From an uncultured Eubacteriales bacterium (GTDB lineage Bacteria; Bacillota; Clostridia; Lachnospirales; Lachnospiraceae), in contig CASFBK010000006.1 of assembly GCA_949292785.1 (NCBI GenBank), positions 284,250 to 341,866 on the forward strand: a stretch of 57,617 nucleotides of DNA. The letters are read 5' to 3'. The notes under the pieces are model-generated. The model saw only the letters and a list, made by a program, of their open reading frames with translations, made no database searches and was not told the origin of the DNA. This document shows, piece after piece, positions 40,416 to 50,475 of the stretch. The position numbers were made by a program, and so were the translations under genes. Numbering within the stretch: the stretch's first letter is position 1; the number at the start of each line of letters is the position of its first letter.

Positions 40416-42542
40416 ATGAAAGACAAAATTTTTGGTGTTCTTCAACGTGTAGGAAGATCCTTTATGCTTCCTATCGCAATTCTGCCAGTGGCAGGACTTT
40501 TACTTGGTATTGGAGGATCCTTTACCAACGAAACGATGCTCGATACTTACGGGTTAATGAAGATTATGGGACCTGGAACGATTCTGAATGTAATCTTTAC
40601 CGTAATGAGCGATGCAGGTAATGTTATATTTGCAAACCTGCCGGTTCTTTTTGCTATGGGCGTAGCAATCGGAATGGCAAAGAAAGAAAAAGAAGTAGCA
40701 GCATTGGCAGCAGTGATTGCATTCTTCATTATGCATGCATCCATTAGTGCCATGATTACCATTAATGGTGGTGCGGAAGCATTATTAAACGGTGCTACCA
40801 CTGATGTATTAGGAATTACATCCCTTCAGATGGGTGTGTTTGGTGGAATTATCGTAGGACTTGGAGTAGCAGCACTGCACAACCGGTTCTACAAGATTGA
40901 ACTTCCACAGGTATTATCCTTTTTTGGAGGTACCAGATTCGTTCCGATTATTTCAGCATTAGTTTATGTAGTAGTAGGTATTGCCATGTTCTTTATCTGG
41001 CCGGTTATCCAGCAGGGAATCTACAGTGTTGGTAATGTTGTACTGGAATCCGGTTATGCAGGTACCTGGGTATACGGAGTCATGGAACGTGCATTGATTC
41101 CATTTGGATTACATCATGTATTCTATTTGCCATTCTGGCAGACAGGTGTAGGTGGAACCTTAGAAGTAGGCGGACAGTTGATTGAAGGTGCACAGAATAT
41201 CTTCTTTGCACAGTTAGCAGACCCGACCGTAGATCACTTTGCAGTTTCTGCCACCAGATTTATGTCCGGTAAGTTCCCACTTATGATTTTTGGACTTCCG
41301 GGAGCAGCTCTTGCTATGTATCGATGTGCAAAGCCGGAGAAGAGAAAAGTAGTATCCGGTTTACTTTTATCAGCAGCATTAACTTCTATGCTGACAGGTA
41401 TTACAGAACCGATTGAATTTACATTCTTATTCGTAGCTCCGGTATTATATGTAATCCACTGTGTATTTGCAGGTCTTGCATATATGCTGATGCATGTATT
41501 TAATGTAGGTGTAGGTATGACATTCTCCGGTGGTCTTATCGATATGTTCCTGTTCGGTATATTACAGGGAAATAAAAAGACCAGCTGGATATGGATTGTT
41601 ATTGTAGGAATTGGTTATTTTGTGGTATACTATTTTATGTTCTCCTTCCTGATTAAGAAGTTTGATTTCAAGACTCCGGGTCGTGAAGATGGAGAAGATG
41701 TAAAGCTTTATACCAGAAAAGATGTAGAAGAAAAGAAAAAAGGCGCAAAAGAAGGAAGCAATGAGCAGTCTCGTATGATTTGTGCAGGTCTGGGCGGAAA
41801 GAAGAATATTTCTGACGTAGACTGTTGTGCAACACGTCTGCGTTGTACTGTATTTGATGCATCCAAGGTAGATGATGCGTTATTAAAATCAACAGGCGCA
41901 TCCGGTGTAATCCACAAAGGACAGGGCGTTCAGATTATTTACGGACCAAAAGTTACTGTGATTAAATCCGATTTGGAGGATTATTTAGAAAACGCACCGG
42001 AGGAAGAGGATATTCCGGTATCTGCACCGGCAGAAGAGGCACAGAAAGAGCAGTCTGCTAATGCAGGAAAAAAGGTGGTAAAGACCATTATGATTGCAAG
42101 TCCGTTTGATGGAAATGCAGCGGAGTTAGAGACCGCACCGGACGAAGGCTTTGCAGGAAAAATGATGGGAGACGGAGCGGTAGTAGAGCCGACAGAAGAT
42201 ACTGTAAAGGCACCTGTTGATGCAACAGTAAGCTTTGTGTTCCCGACGAAACACGCCATTGGATTAGAGACAGAAGATGGAATGGAAATGCTTCTTCATA
42301 TCGGAATTGATACCGTGAAATTAGACGGAAAAGGATTTGAAGTATTCGTAGAAGAAGGGGCAAAAGTGAAAAAAGGCGATGCACTGATGAAGCTTGACCG
42401 GGATTATATTAAGTCTCATGCACCATCATTAGTATCACCGATATTGTGCACGGATTTGTCAGACAATCAGAAGATTCGTGTGGTGAAGACAGGAAAGATA
42501 AAAGCAGGAGAGGACCTCTTTGCTGTAGATATCTTTGAATAA
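40416..42542 (+). CDS. ptsG: PTS glucose-type transporter EIICBA
   Basis: A 708-residue sugar permease. The EIIC domain (1-~420) spans the membrane, starting with RSFMLPIAILPVAGLLLGIG and holding the conserved GITEPIEFTFLF. EIIB follows with CCATRLRCTVFD (phospho-Cys). EIIA is at the C-terminus with PTKHAIGLET and LLHIGID (phospho-His). The order C-B-A is that of glucose/N-acetylglucosamine-type EII. It lies behind a RAT/terminator switch and is followed by its antiterminator gene. Glucose is the likely substrate; GlcNAc is possible. Confidence 0.93.
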   Translation: MKDKIFGVLQRVGRSFMLPIAILPVAGLLLGIGGSFTNETMLDTYGLMKIMGPGTILNVIFTVMSDAGNVIFANLPVLFAMGVAIGMAKKEKEVAALAAVIAFFIMHASISAMITINGGAEALLNGATTDVLGITSLQMGVFGGIIVGLGVAALHNRFYKIELPQVLSFFGGTRFVPIISALVYVVVGIAMFFIWPVIQQGIYSVGNVVLESGYAGTWVYGVMERALIPFGLHHVFYLPFWQTGVGGTLEVGGQLIEGAQNIFFAQLADPTVDHFAVSATRFMSGKFPLMIFGLPGAALAMYRCAKPEKRKVVSGLLLSAALTSMLTGITEPIEFTFLFVAPVLYVIHCVFAGLAYMLMHVFNVGVGMTFSGGLIDMFLFGILQGNKKTSWIWIVIVGIGYFVVYYFMFSFLIKKFDFKTPGREDGEDVKLYTRKDVEEKKKGAKEGSNEQSRMICAGLGGKKNISDVDCCATRLRCTVFDASKVDDALLKSTGASGVIHKGQGVQIIYGPKVTVIKSDLEDYLENAPEEEDIPVSAPAEEAQKEQSANAGKKVVKTIMIASPFDGNAAELETAPDEGFAGKMMGDGAVVEPTEDTVKAPVDATVSFVFPTKHAIGLETEDGMEMLLHIGIDTVKLDGKGFEVFVEEGAKVKKGDALMKLDRDYIKSHAPSLVSPILCTDLSDNQKIRVVKTGKIKAGEDLFAVDIFE

Positions 42543-42563
42543 ATCATAGGGGAAGGAAAGAGT

Positions 42564-43400
42564 ATGTACCGTGTTACCAAGGCATTAAACCACAATGCAA
42601 TACTGGCAGTAAAAGAAAACAGTACCAAAGAATACCTTTTACTGGGAAAGGGAATTGGATTTGGAAAAAAGGTCACAGAATATGTGAAGCCGGAAGAGGA
42701 TATTAGAATCTATGCTCTTAAGTCCGATTCAGAGCAGGGAAATGCCAGGGAGATGGTACGGGATATGAATCCGGTCTATCTGGAGATTTCTAATGCCATA
42801 TTGGAAAAGGCAGAGGAAGAATTCGGAAAAATAGACCGGAGCATACTCTTCCCAATGGCAGATCATATTGCATTTGCCGTAGAGCGAATAAAAAAAGGAG
42901 AGCAGATTAGTAATCCCCTAACACAGGATATACAGGTGCTGTTCTATAAAGAATATAAGATTGCACAACTGGCAGAGGAACTGATAAAACAGGAAGAAGG
43001 GATTGACATTGACGAGGATGAAATTGGATATATTGCACTTCATGTCCATTCCTCTATCTGTGATGAGAATGTTTCCGATGCCATGCAGATTGCAGCAGCG
43101 GTACGTGAATGTATAGCAATGATTGAAGACGAGACAGGTAGTAAGATAGATGTACAGACCCTGTCTTATAATCGTTTGATGAATCATGTAAAGTACATGG
43201 CTGCCAGAGGCATGACCGGAGAAGAATTGAAGTTAGATATAAATGAATACATTGAAAAACAGTTTCCGAATTCTTTTCAGATTGCAGATGCAGTTTGCAA
43301 GCATCTGTCCCGGGCGCTCAGCATAGAGCTTCCGGAAGTTGAGGTTGGATATCTGGCAATGCACATAGAACGTGTATGCGCCAGTGAAATAAAAAAATAG
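42564..43400 (+). CDS. licT: BglG/LicT-family transcriptional antiterminator
   Basis: A 278-residue antiterminator. The RNA-binding CAT domain (1-60) has NHNAILAVKENSTKEYLLLGKGIGFG. Two PRD domains follow, each with conserved His (IALHVHSSICDE and YLAMHIERVC). The first binds the RAT when the PRDs are suitably phosphorylated by the PTS. The position after ptsG and the RAT at 40241 show an autoregulated circuit. The symbol is for the family; GlcT is equally apt. Confidence 0.9.
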   Translation: MYRVTKALNHNAILAVKENSTKEYLLLGKGIGFGKKVTEYVKPEEDIRIYALKSDSEQGNAREMVRDMNPVYLEISNAILEKAEEEFGKIDRSILFPMADHIAFAVERIKKGEQISNPLTQDIQVLFYKEYKIAQLAEELIKQEEGIDIDEDEIGYIALHVHSSICDENVSDAMQIAAAVRECIAMIEDETGSKIDVQTLSYNRLMNHVKYMAARGMTGEELKLDINEYIEKQFPNSFQIADAVCKHLSRALSIELPEVEVGYLAMHIERVCASEIKK

Positions 43401-43431
43401 ATAATTATCACATAGAAAGGGAGGGATAAAG

Positions 43432-43689
43432 TTGAAAACCTTTAATTACAAAATTAAAGAAGAAGTAGGAATTCATGCCAGACCGGCAGGTCTTTTGACC
43501 AGGGAAGCCAAAGCATGTGGTGCCAAGGTTACTATATCCTGTAATGGAAAAAGCGCAGATGCAACAAAGTTAATGGCCGTTATGAGCCTTGGGGTAAAGT
43601 GCTTTGACGAGGTTACGGTGACCGTAGAAGGCGAAAATGAAGAAGAAGCAGTAACACAGATGGAAAAATTCTTTCAAAAGAATCTATAG
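43432..43689 (+). CDS. ptsH: HPr-like phosphocarrier protein lacking the regulatory Ser46
   Basis: An 85-residue HPr starting at TTG 43432 behind GGGAGGG. The EI phosphorylation site is intact: GIHARPAGLLT with the His. At the site of the HPr-kinase target, B. subtilis has KSIMGVMSL. Here the sequence is TKLMAVMSL, so Ser46 aligns with Lys. It should carry phosphate from EI to EII but should not be phosphorylated on Ser46, so it may not feed CcpA signalling. Another HPr may serve that role in the cell. Confidence 0.9.
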   Translation: MKTFNYKIKEEVGIHARPAGLLTREAKACGAKVTISCNGKSADATKLMAVMSLGVKCFDEVTVTVEGENEEEAVTQMEKFFQKNL

Positions 43690-43703
43690 ACAGGAGAGAT
43701 TTC

Positions 43704-45326
43704 ATGGAAACATATAATGGTAAATCAATTTTTCAAGGAATTGCAATTGGAAAGATACTGTTTTACGAAAAACATCAGACAGAGGTAAAACGGTATAAGG
43801 TAGACGATAAGGAAGCTGAAATTAAACGTTTTGAAAATGCAAAAGAAGTGGCGATTGCCCAGCTTCGAAAGCTGTATGAAAAAGCATGTAAAGAAGTAGG
43901 CGAGGTAAATGCCGCAGTATTTGACGTACATGCCATGATGTTGGAGGATGGGGATTATAATGATTCCATCCGTAATATGATTGAGCAGCAGGAAGTAAAT
44001 GCAGAGTATGCAGTCGCTGTGACCGGAGATAATTTTTCTAATATGTTTGCGGAAATGGAGGATGAATACTTCAGCGCAAGAGCAGCAGATATCAAGGATA
44101 TTTCAGACCGTGTCGTATCCGTACTCTGCGGAGGAAACGGAAGAGTAAATGATTTAGAAGAGCCGGTGATTTTAGTAGCAGATGACCTGGCGCCAAGTGA
44201 AACCGTTCAGATGGATAAAGAAAAGCTTCTGGCATTTGTAACAGAGCAGGGCTCCACCAACTCTCATACGGCTATTTTAGCCAGAACCATGAACATTCCG
44301 GCATTAATTGGTGTATCTATCCAAAAAGAATGGAATGGAAAAATGGCAGTAGTAGACGGTTTTACAGGTACTATGTATATAGAGCCGACACCTGCAGTTT
44401 TAGATGAGATGACAGAGAAGCAGAAAAAGCTGTTAGAAGAACGGGAGCTGCTTCAGGAATTAAAGGGAAAAGAAGATATTACAAAGGATGGACGTAAAAT
44501 CAAACTGTATGCTAATATTGGTAACGTATCAGACGTTGCCGGTGTTCTTAAGAATGATGCAGCCGGAATCGGTTTATTCCGCAGTGAGTTCTTATATTTG
44601 GAAAAGGACCATTTCCCAACAGAGGAAGAACAGTTCTTTGCTTATAAGACAGTAGCAGAGCGCATGGCAGGAAAGAAAGTCATCATCCGTACGTTAGATA
44701 TTGGAGCAGACAAACAGGTGGATTATTTCAATCTGGATAAGGAAGAAAATCCTGCAATGGGATATCGTGCTATTCGTATCTGCCTTACTCAGACAGATAT
44801 ATTTAAAACACAGTTACGTGCGTTATTCCGTGCAGCTAAGTATGGAAATATTTCTATCATGTATCCGATGATTATTTCCGTAAGTGAAGTAAGAAGAATT
44901 AAGGAAATCGTAGCAGAGGTAAAAGAAGAACTGACCAAGGCAGAGATTCCTTTTGGAGAAGTAGAACAGGGAATCATGATTGAAACTCCGGCAGCAGCCG
45001 TTATGAGTGATGAACTGGCAAAGGAAGTAGACTTCTTCAGTATCGGAACCAACGATTTGACCCAGTATACACTGGCAATCGACCGGCAGAATGCGAAACT
45101 GGATGATTTCTATGATTCACATCATCCGGCAATCCTTCGTCTGATACAGACCGTTATTGACAATGGACATGCCAATAATTGCTGGGTAGGTATTTGTGGA
45201 GAATTAGGAGCAGATACCACTCTAACAGAAACATTTTTGAAAATGGGCATTGATGAATTATCTGTTTCTCCGGGATTTGTTCTTCCAATCCGAAAGATTA
45301 TTCGTCAGACAGACAGCACAAACTAA
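43704..45326 (+). CDS. ptsI: PTS enzyme I
   Basis: A 540-residue phosphoenolpyruvate-protein phosphotransferase, the first PTS enzyme. The phospho-His is in GSTNSHTAILARTMNIPA. The PEP-binding barrel has GIGLFRSEFLY, MGYRAIRI, EVEQGIMIETPAA and FSIGTNDLTQYT. It starts behind AGGAGAG, 14 bases after ptsH. Together with the HPr-like protein and the EII it forms a full PTS chain. A terminator follows at 45334. Confidence 0.95.
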   Translation: METYNGKSIFQGIAIGKILFYEKHQTEVKRYKVDDKEAEIKRFENAKEVAIAQLRKLYEKACKEVGEVNAAVFDVHAMMLEDGDYNDSIRNMIEQQEVNAEYAVAVTGDNFSNMFAEMEDEYFSARAADIKDISDRVVSVLCGGNGRVNDLEEPVILVADDLAPSETVQMDKEKLLAFVTEQGSTNSHTAILARTMNIPALIGVSIQKEWNGKMAVVDGFTGTMYIEPTPAVLDEMTEKQKKLLEERELLQELKGKEDITKDGRKIKLYANIGNVSDVAGVLKNDAAGIGLFRSEFLYLEKDHFPTEEEQFFAYKTVAERMAGKKVIIRTLDIGADKQVDYFNLDKEENPAMGYRAIRICLTQTDIFKTQLRALFRAAKYGNISIMYPMIISVSEVRRIKEIVAEVKEELTKAEIPFGEVEQGIMIETPAAAVMSDELAKEVDFFSIGTNDLTQYTLAIDRQNAKLDDFYDSHHPAILRLIQTVIDNGHANNCWVGICGELGADTTLTETFLKMGIDELSVSPGFVLPIRKIIRQTDSTN

Positions 45327-45333
45327 AAATAGA

Positions 45334-45371
45334 AAGGTCTTTGTTTCTTAAAGGAAGCAAAGACCTTTTTC
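45334..45371 (+). terminator. Terminator after ptsI
   Basis: AAGGTCTTTG (45334-45343) pairs with CAAAGACCTT (45358-45367), followed by further T residues. Confidence 0.9.
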
Positions 45372-45463
45372 TAGTTAATAGGGAAGTGGTGTGTATGGTG
45401 GACTTGTGTGTGTTATTTTGCTAAAATAGAGACAGGAAAACGGAAAGAAAAGTGAGAAGACAC

Positions 45464-48097
45464 ATGAAAAAAGTAGTAATAGGGATATTGGCACATGTAG
45501 ATGCCGGAAAAACAACATTATCAGAGGCAATACTTTATCATAGCGGAAGTATTCGAAAAATGGGAAGAGTGGACAATCAGGACGCCTTTTTGGATAACTA
45601 TGAATTGGAACGGGAGCGGGGCATTACCATTTTTTCCAAGCAGGCAGAGGTGAAAATTGGAGATTTGGAAGTAACCCTGTTAGATACTCCGGGACACGTA
45701 GATTTTTCGGCAGAAATGGAACGGACATTGCAGGTGTTAGATTATGCTGTTTTAGTCATAAGTGGAGCAGATGGTGTGCAGGGGCATACCCAGACTCTGT
45801 GGCGGCTGTTAAAACAATATGAGATACCGGTATTTTTATTTATTAATAAAATGGACCAGCCCGGAACGGAAAAGGAAGCGCTTTTGTCAGAGCTGAGAGA
45901 AAAATTATCAGAGGGCTGTATTGATTTTTCCAAAGAAGCATCAGAAAGCTTTTATGATGAGGTTGCCATGTGCAAAGAAGAAGTCATGGAGCAGTTTTTA
46001 GAAACGGGCTGTGTAGAAACAGATGAAATCAGAACGCTGATTCGAGAGCGTTTGGTCTTTCCATGCTTTTTTGGCTCGGCACTGAAAGAGCAGGGGATAG
46101 ATGCGTTTTTAGAAGGGCTTGTAACGTATACTGCGGTTCCTTCTTATCCTTCCACATTTGGTGCGCGTGTGTTTAAAATTGCAAGAGATGAACAGGGAAA
46201 CCGTCTGACTTATCTTAAGATAACCGGAGGAAGTCTGAAGGTAAAAACGGTACTTACCCACCAACAGGAAAAGGTCAATCAGATTCGTATTTATTCGGGA
46301 GAAAAATATACAACAGTAAACGAAGTGCAGGCGGGAGCGGTCTGTGCGGTGACCGGATTGAGTGCCACTTATCCCGGAGAAGGCATAGGGATAGAATCCG
46401 GGATGTCTGTACCTTTGTTAGAGCCGGTACTGACCTATCAGATAGAACTGCCTGAGGGAATGGATGCAGCGGTAGTTTTACCCAAGCTGCGCCAGTTAGA
46501 AGAGGAGGAACCCCAGCTTCATATTGTCTGGGAGGAACAGCTGCAGGAGATACGGGTGCAGGTGATGGGAGAAGTCCAGATAGAGATTCTAAAGTACCTG
46601 GTAAAGGAACGGTTTGGAATTGATATTGAGTTTGGAACAGGAAGTATTGTATACAAAGAAACGATACAAAATGTGGTAGAGGGTGTGGGGCATTTTGAAC
46701 CATTGCGTCATTATGCGGAGGTGCATCTGCGGATGGAGCCGGGAGAGCCGGGCAGCGGACTTGTCTTTTCCACAGAATGTAGTGAAGATGTGCTGAGCCG
46801 TAACTGGCAGCGGTTGATTTTGACCCATTTAGAGGAAAAAGAACACAAGGGCGTGCTGACGGGAGCTCCCATTACAGATATGAAAATTACATTGACCGCA
46901 GGGCGTGCCCATCAGAAGCATACCGAGGGCGGAGACTTCAGACAGGCGACTTACCGCGCGGTACGGCAGGGACTAAAGCAGGCGGAATCTGTATTGCTGG
47001 AGCCCTATTATACCTTTCACCTGGAAGTGCCGGAGGGCAGCATAGGACGAGCCATGACGGACTTAGAGCGGATGCATGCCGCATTTGAAGTACCAGAGCT
47101 TCAAAATGGCACTGCGGTACTTACCGGAAGTGCTCCGGTAGCTCTGATACAGGACTATCCGAAGGAGGTAACTGCCTACACCAGAGGAGAAGGAAAGATG
47201 TTCTGTTCCCTGCAGGGGTATGGTATCTGCCATAATGCAGAGGAAGTCATTGCAGAAAAATGCTATGATTCGGAAGCGGATTTGGAGAATCCTACCGGGT
47301 CCGTTTTTTGTGCCCACGGGGCAGGCTTTGTGGTAGGCTGGGAGCATGTAAAGGATTATATGCATTTAGAAAGCACGCTGGAAGAGGCGGCTTCAGGTTC
47401 TGAGGGCAGGTTGAAAGGACCGCAGGCGGTCACGGAATATGAAGAAGAAATGTGGATTGACACGGAGGAAATTGACGAAATATTAGCAAGAACCTATGGA
47501 GCAAATAAGAGGGATAAAAATACCTTTGCCAAGAACGGATTTGCAAAAAAGCGAAAGCCATCAGAAACTGCTCCTGTTACCAGAAGCTATGTGCCGAAAA
47601 AATCAGGAGAGGAATATCTTTTGGTGGATGGCTATAATGTCATCTATGCATGGGAGGAGTTAAAGGAACTGGCCAAAGACAATCTGGACGGAGCCAGAGG
47701 AAAGCTGATGGATATTCTCTGCAATTATCAGGGAATCCGAAAATGTCATTTGATTGTGGTATTTGATGCTTATCGTGTAAAAGGACATGCAGCAGAAATT
47801 AAAGATTATCACAACATTCATGTGGTATTTACGGCAGAGGCGGAAACCGCAGACCAGTATATTGAAAAATTTGCTCACGAAAATGGGAAAAAATATCGTG
47901 TGACGGTAGCCACTTCGGATGGTCTGGAACAAATCATTATTCGTGGACAGGACTGTCTGCTGTTGTCTGCAAGGGAGTTGAAGGAAGAGATAGAAAACGC
48001 TGTGGAGCAGGTCAGTCGGGAGTACCGGGAGGGACAGCCCAGGGAACAGAAGCCTATGTTGAAAGAACTGTTACAGGAAATCGAAATAGAACAGTAA
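45464..48097 (+). CDS. Tet(M)-like translational GTPase fused to an NYN (YacP/Rae1-like) nuclease domain
   Basis: An 877-residue protein. ATG 45464 gives the family start KKVVIGILAHVDAGKTT; a GTG at 45452 lies upstream. Residues about 1-660 follow the ribosomal protection/EF-G pattern: AHVDAGKT (G1), DTPGHVDF (G3), INKMDQPG (G4), with EF-G-like domains after it. After a charged linker, residues about 717-850 form a NYN domain: LLVDGYNVIYAW, VFDAY, and ATSDGLEQ with acidic residues. Rae1/YacP is a ribosome A-site endonuclease in B. subtilis. The fusion suggests a factor that binds the ribosome and cuts mRNA. It is probably not a tetracycline resistance gene. Confidence 0.88.
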   Translation: MKKVVIGILAHVDAGKTTLSEAILYHSGSIRKMGRVDNQDAFLDNYELERERGITIFSKQAEVKIGDLEVTLLDTPGHVDFSAEMERTLQVLDYAVLVISGADGVQGHTQTLWRLLKQYEIPVFLFINKMDQPGTEKEALLSELREKLSEGCIDFSKEASESFYDEVAMCKEEVMEQFLETGCVETDEIRTLIRERLVFPCFFGSALKEQGIDAFLEGLVTYTAVPSYPSTFGARVFKIARDEQGNRLTYLKITGGSLKVKTVLTHQQEKVNQIRIYSGEKYTTVNEVQAGAVCAVTGLSATYPGEGIGIESGMSVPLLEPVLTYQIELPEGMDAAVVLPKLRQLEEEEPQLHIVWEEQLQEIRVQVMGEVQIEILKYLVKERFGIDIEFGTGSIVYKETIQNVVEGVGHFEPLRHYAEVHLRMEPGEPGSGLVFSTECSEDVLSRNWQRLILTHLEEKEHKGVLTGAPITDMKITLTAGRAHQKHTEGGDFRQATYRAVRQGLKQAESVLLEPYYTFHLEVPEGSIGRAMTDLERMHAAFEVPELQNGTAVLTGSAPVALIQDYPKEVTAYTRGEGKMFCSLQGYGICHNAEEVIAEKCYDSEADLENPTGSVFCAHGAGFVVGWEHVKDYMHLESTLEEAASGSEGRLKGPQAVTEYEEEMWIDTEEIDEILARTYGANKRDKNTFAKNGFAKKRKPSETAPVTRSYVPKKSGEEYLLVDGYNVIYAWEELKELAKDNLDGARGKLMDILCNYQGIRKCHLIVVFDAYRVKGHAAEIKDYHNIHVVFTAEAETADQYIEKFAHENGKKYRVTVATSDGLEQIIIRGQDCLLLSARELKEEIENAVEQVSREYREGQPREQKPMLKELLQEIEIEQ

Positions 48098-48146
48098 CGG
48101 CATATACACATCTACAATATTGTCTGTGGAAAACAAAATAAGATAA

Positions 48147-48204
48147 TGTTATAATAAATCATAGGCAGGCTCAGAAAACACAAGGATTCTGGGTATCTGC
48201 CTAT
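48147..48204 (+). promoter_or_regulatory. Promoter and 5' stem-loop before the first YhgE/Pip gene
   Basis: An extended -10 TGTTATAAT (48147-48155) precedes an 8-base stem ATAGGCAG/CTGCCTAT (48161-48168 and 48197-48204). The stem lies in the 5' untranslated region of the gene at 48234. Confidence 0.5.
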
Positions 48205-48233
48205 TATCAATAGCATGGGAGGAAATGGCAGCC

Positions 48234-50459
48234 ATGAAGAATATAATGACGATTTTTAAAGCGGATGTAAAAGGACTGGTGAAGAACATACTGGCATTCA
48301 TTATTGTGATTGGTCTATGTATTTTGCCGTCTTTATACGCGTGGTTTAATATTTACTCTAATTGGGACCCGTATTCTAATACAGGGAATATTAAAATCGC
48401 CGCTTTTTCAGAAGATGAAGGATATACTCTTCCGAATGGGACGAAGGAGAACATGGGAGCCGAGGTATTAGAAGAACTAAAGACCAATGAATCTATCGGA
48501 TGGGTGATTGTAGATACTTCAGAAAAGGCAATAGAGGGAGTAAAGAGCGGTGATTATTATGCAGCCGTAGTAATCGAAAAAGACTTTACATATAAGATGT
48601 ATAATATGTTTACAGAAGGATTTGCCAATCCGGGTATTACATATTATGAAAATGAAAAGAAGAACGCAGTAGCGACCAAGATTACAGATACCGCTGTTTC
48701 TACCTTGCAGCAAAGCATTGATGCTAAGTTTATAGAGGTAGTCATCAGCACGGTATTCCAGGAAACAAATACGGTATCAGGAGAGTTAGAAAGCAGTAAT
48801 CGAATCGAAGAATTCGTAGGAAAAATAGAAGAAATCAATGAAAACCTTAAGGAATATGAGACAGCTATTAACAGTCTCCTGGAAGGAAATAAGACCCTGA
48901 CAGCATCTGTAAGCGAGGCAGAAGGTAAGATAGCAGATTTACAGGAGAAAATTGATAAGGGAATTGGAGACGTGGAGGCGGTAGAGGGAAACGTGGCAAA
49001 TACCAGAAACAGTCTTGCGGATTTTAGTGCAAATGTGAATGCTTCTCTTGCGTCCATTGAGGCTTCGTTAAATAAGATTTCTTCGGATATTTCAAATGCA
49101 AAGCTGGCAGAGAAGACGGAGAATGTAATCGGAGATATGACACAAACAGCGAAGGACGTAGTAGAGCTGCAAAAGCAGATTGCAGAATTGATAGCAGCAT
49201 TAAATAATCTTACGCTGCCGGAGGATAGTCAGCAGAGTCAGGAAATGAAGCAGCAGCTTCAAAATGCGCTAGATACACTAAATTCCCTTACCAATGGCGC
49301 AGGAGATATTCAAAGTGTGTTAGAAAGCCTGGGCGTTGTGGACGAACAGGGAACGCTGCAGGATATCAATATGGGCAGTATTCCCAATGCCGGAAGTGAT
49401 ATTGTACAGAGCATGGTAACCGCTAAAGTAGAGGATATTGCAGCAGCTCTTACCAGATGTGGAAATTCTGTTGCGAATATGAGGAATGTGTATACCAACA
49501 GTCTTGCCCCACAGGTAAACGGGGTTTTGGACAGTACCGGACAGATATTGGGAAGCGTTTCGGAACTGTTAGAAAGCACGAACCAGACACTGGAAAGTAC
49601 AAGTGCTATTTTTGATGGAGTGGTCACTACCATAGACGGAACGAATCAGAGCTTAGAACAGATACAGACGGTACTTCAAACAGTAAGTGGAAGACTTAGC
49701 GCCATTACAGATGCCTTAACCGGCGTAAGTGAAGACGAGAGAGTAGAGGCTTTTATGGAGCTTATGCAGGGGGATCCGGATGCTTATGGTGAGTTTTTCT
49801 CAGAGCCGGTAAAAATAGATACCAGAGAAGTATATCCAATCGCAAATTATGGTTCTGCCATGACACCGTTTTACACCGTACTTGCGTTATGGGTAGGCGC
49901 ACTGCTTCTGACTGCATTAATCAAAGTAAAAGCAGAGCCTAAGAATATGTCGGAGGTAAAGCTGCATCAGTTGTTTTTCGGGCGGTATCTGCTGTTCTTT
50001 GTGTTGGGGCAGATACAGGTGCTCGTTGTGGTATTGGGAGATATTTATCTCTTGCATTGTCAGGTGCTGGATAAGGGAATGTTCTGGCTGACGGCAGCAA
50101 CAGCAAGCTTTGTATTTACCCTGTTGATTTATGCGTTGACCTTGTCCTTTGGAGATATTGGAAAGGCAGTCGCAGTTGTAATTATGGTAATCCAGATTGC
50201 AGGCTCGGGAGGAACCTTCCCCATAGAGTTGCTGCCAAGCGTTTATCGCAATATTTATATTTTCTTCCCATTCCCTTATGCCATCAATGCCATGCGGGAG
50301 ACCATTGGAGGAATGTATGGAAATACCTATGTGAAGTCCATGGGAGAACTGTTGCTATTTGCGGCAGCGGCGCTTGCCATCGGATTAGTGATTCGCAAAC
50401 CTTTTATCAAGTTAAATCATTTTGTAGAAAAACGAATGGAAGATACCAAAATGATGTAG
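48234..50459 (+). CDS. YhgE/Pip family membrane protein 1
   Basis: A 741-residue protein. ATG 48234 is preferred over 48225 because GGGAGG ends just before 48225. A membrane segment at the N-terminus (VIGLCILPSLYAWFNIYSNWDPY) is the YhgE signature. A large extracellular helical region of about 450 residues follows, with many heptads. Five or six C-terminal membrane segments then show IANYGSAMTPFYTVLALWVG and GSGGTFPIELLP. These proteins include phage-infection protein and ABC-2-like exporters and are often near type VII secretion genes. That link fits the cassette at 53121. Confidence 0.88.
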   Translation: MKNIMTIFKADVKGLVKNILAFIIVIGLCILPSLYAWFNIYSNWDPYSNTGNIKIAAFSEDEGYTLPNGTKENMGAEVLEELKTNESIGWVIVDTSEKAIEGVKSGDYYAAVVIEKDFTYKMYNMFTEGFANPGITYYENEKKNAVATKITDTAVSTLQQSIDAKFIEVVISTVFQETNTVSGELESSNRIEEFVGKIEEINENLKEYETAINSLLEGNKTLTASVSEAEGKIADLQEKIDKGIGDVEAVEGNVANTRNSLADFSANVNASLASIEASLNKISSDISNAKLAEKTENVIGDMTQTAKDVVELQKQIAELIAALNNLTLPEDSQQSQEMKQQLQNALDTLNSLTNGAGDIQSVLESLGVVDEQGTLQDINMGSIPNAGSDIVQSMVTAKVEDIAAALTRCGNSVANMRNVYTNSLAPQVNGVLDSTGQILGSVSELLESTNQTLESTSAIFDGVVTTIDGTNQSLEQIQTVLQTVSGRLSAITDALTGVSEDERVEAFMELMQGDPDAYGEFFSEPVKIDTREVYPIANYGSAMTPFYTVLALWVGALLLTALIKVKAEPKNMSEVKLHQLFFGRYLLFFVLGQIQVLVVVLGDIYLLHCQVLDKGMFWLTAATASFVFTLLIYALTLSFGDIGKAVAVVIMVIQIAGSGGTFPIELLPSVYRNIYIFFPFPYAINAMRETIGGMYGNTYVKSMGELLLFAAAALAIGLVIRKPFIKLNHFVEKRMEDTKMM

Positions 50460-50475
50460 GAAGGAGTGAGAGAAC

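Noticed and set aside
45464-48097. Tetracycline resistance gene.
   Set aside because: The N-terminal part is Tet(M)-like, but the NYN fusion and its host-side, non-element location do not point to resistance.
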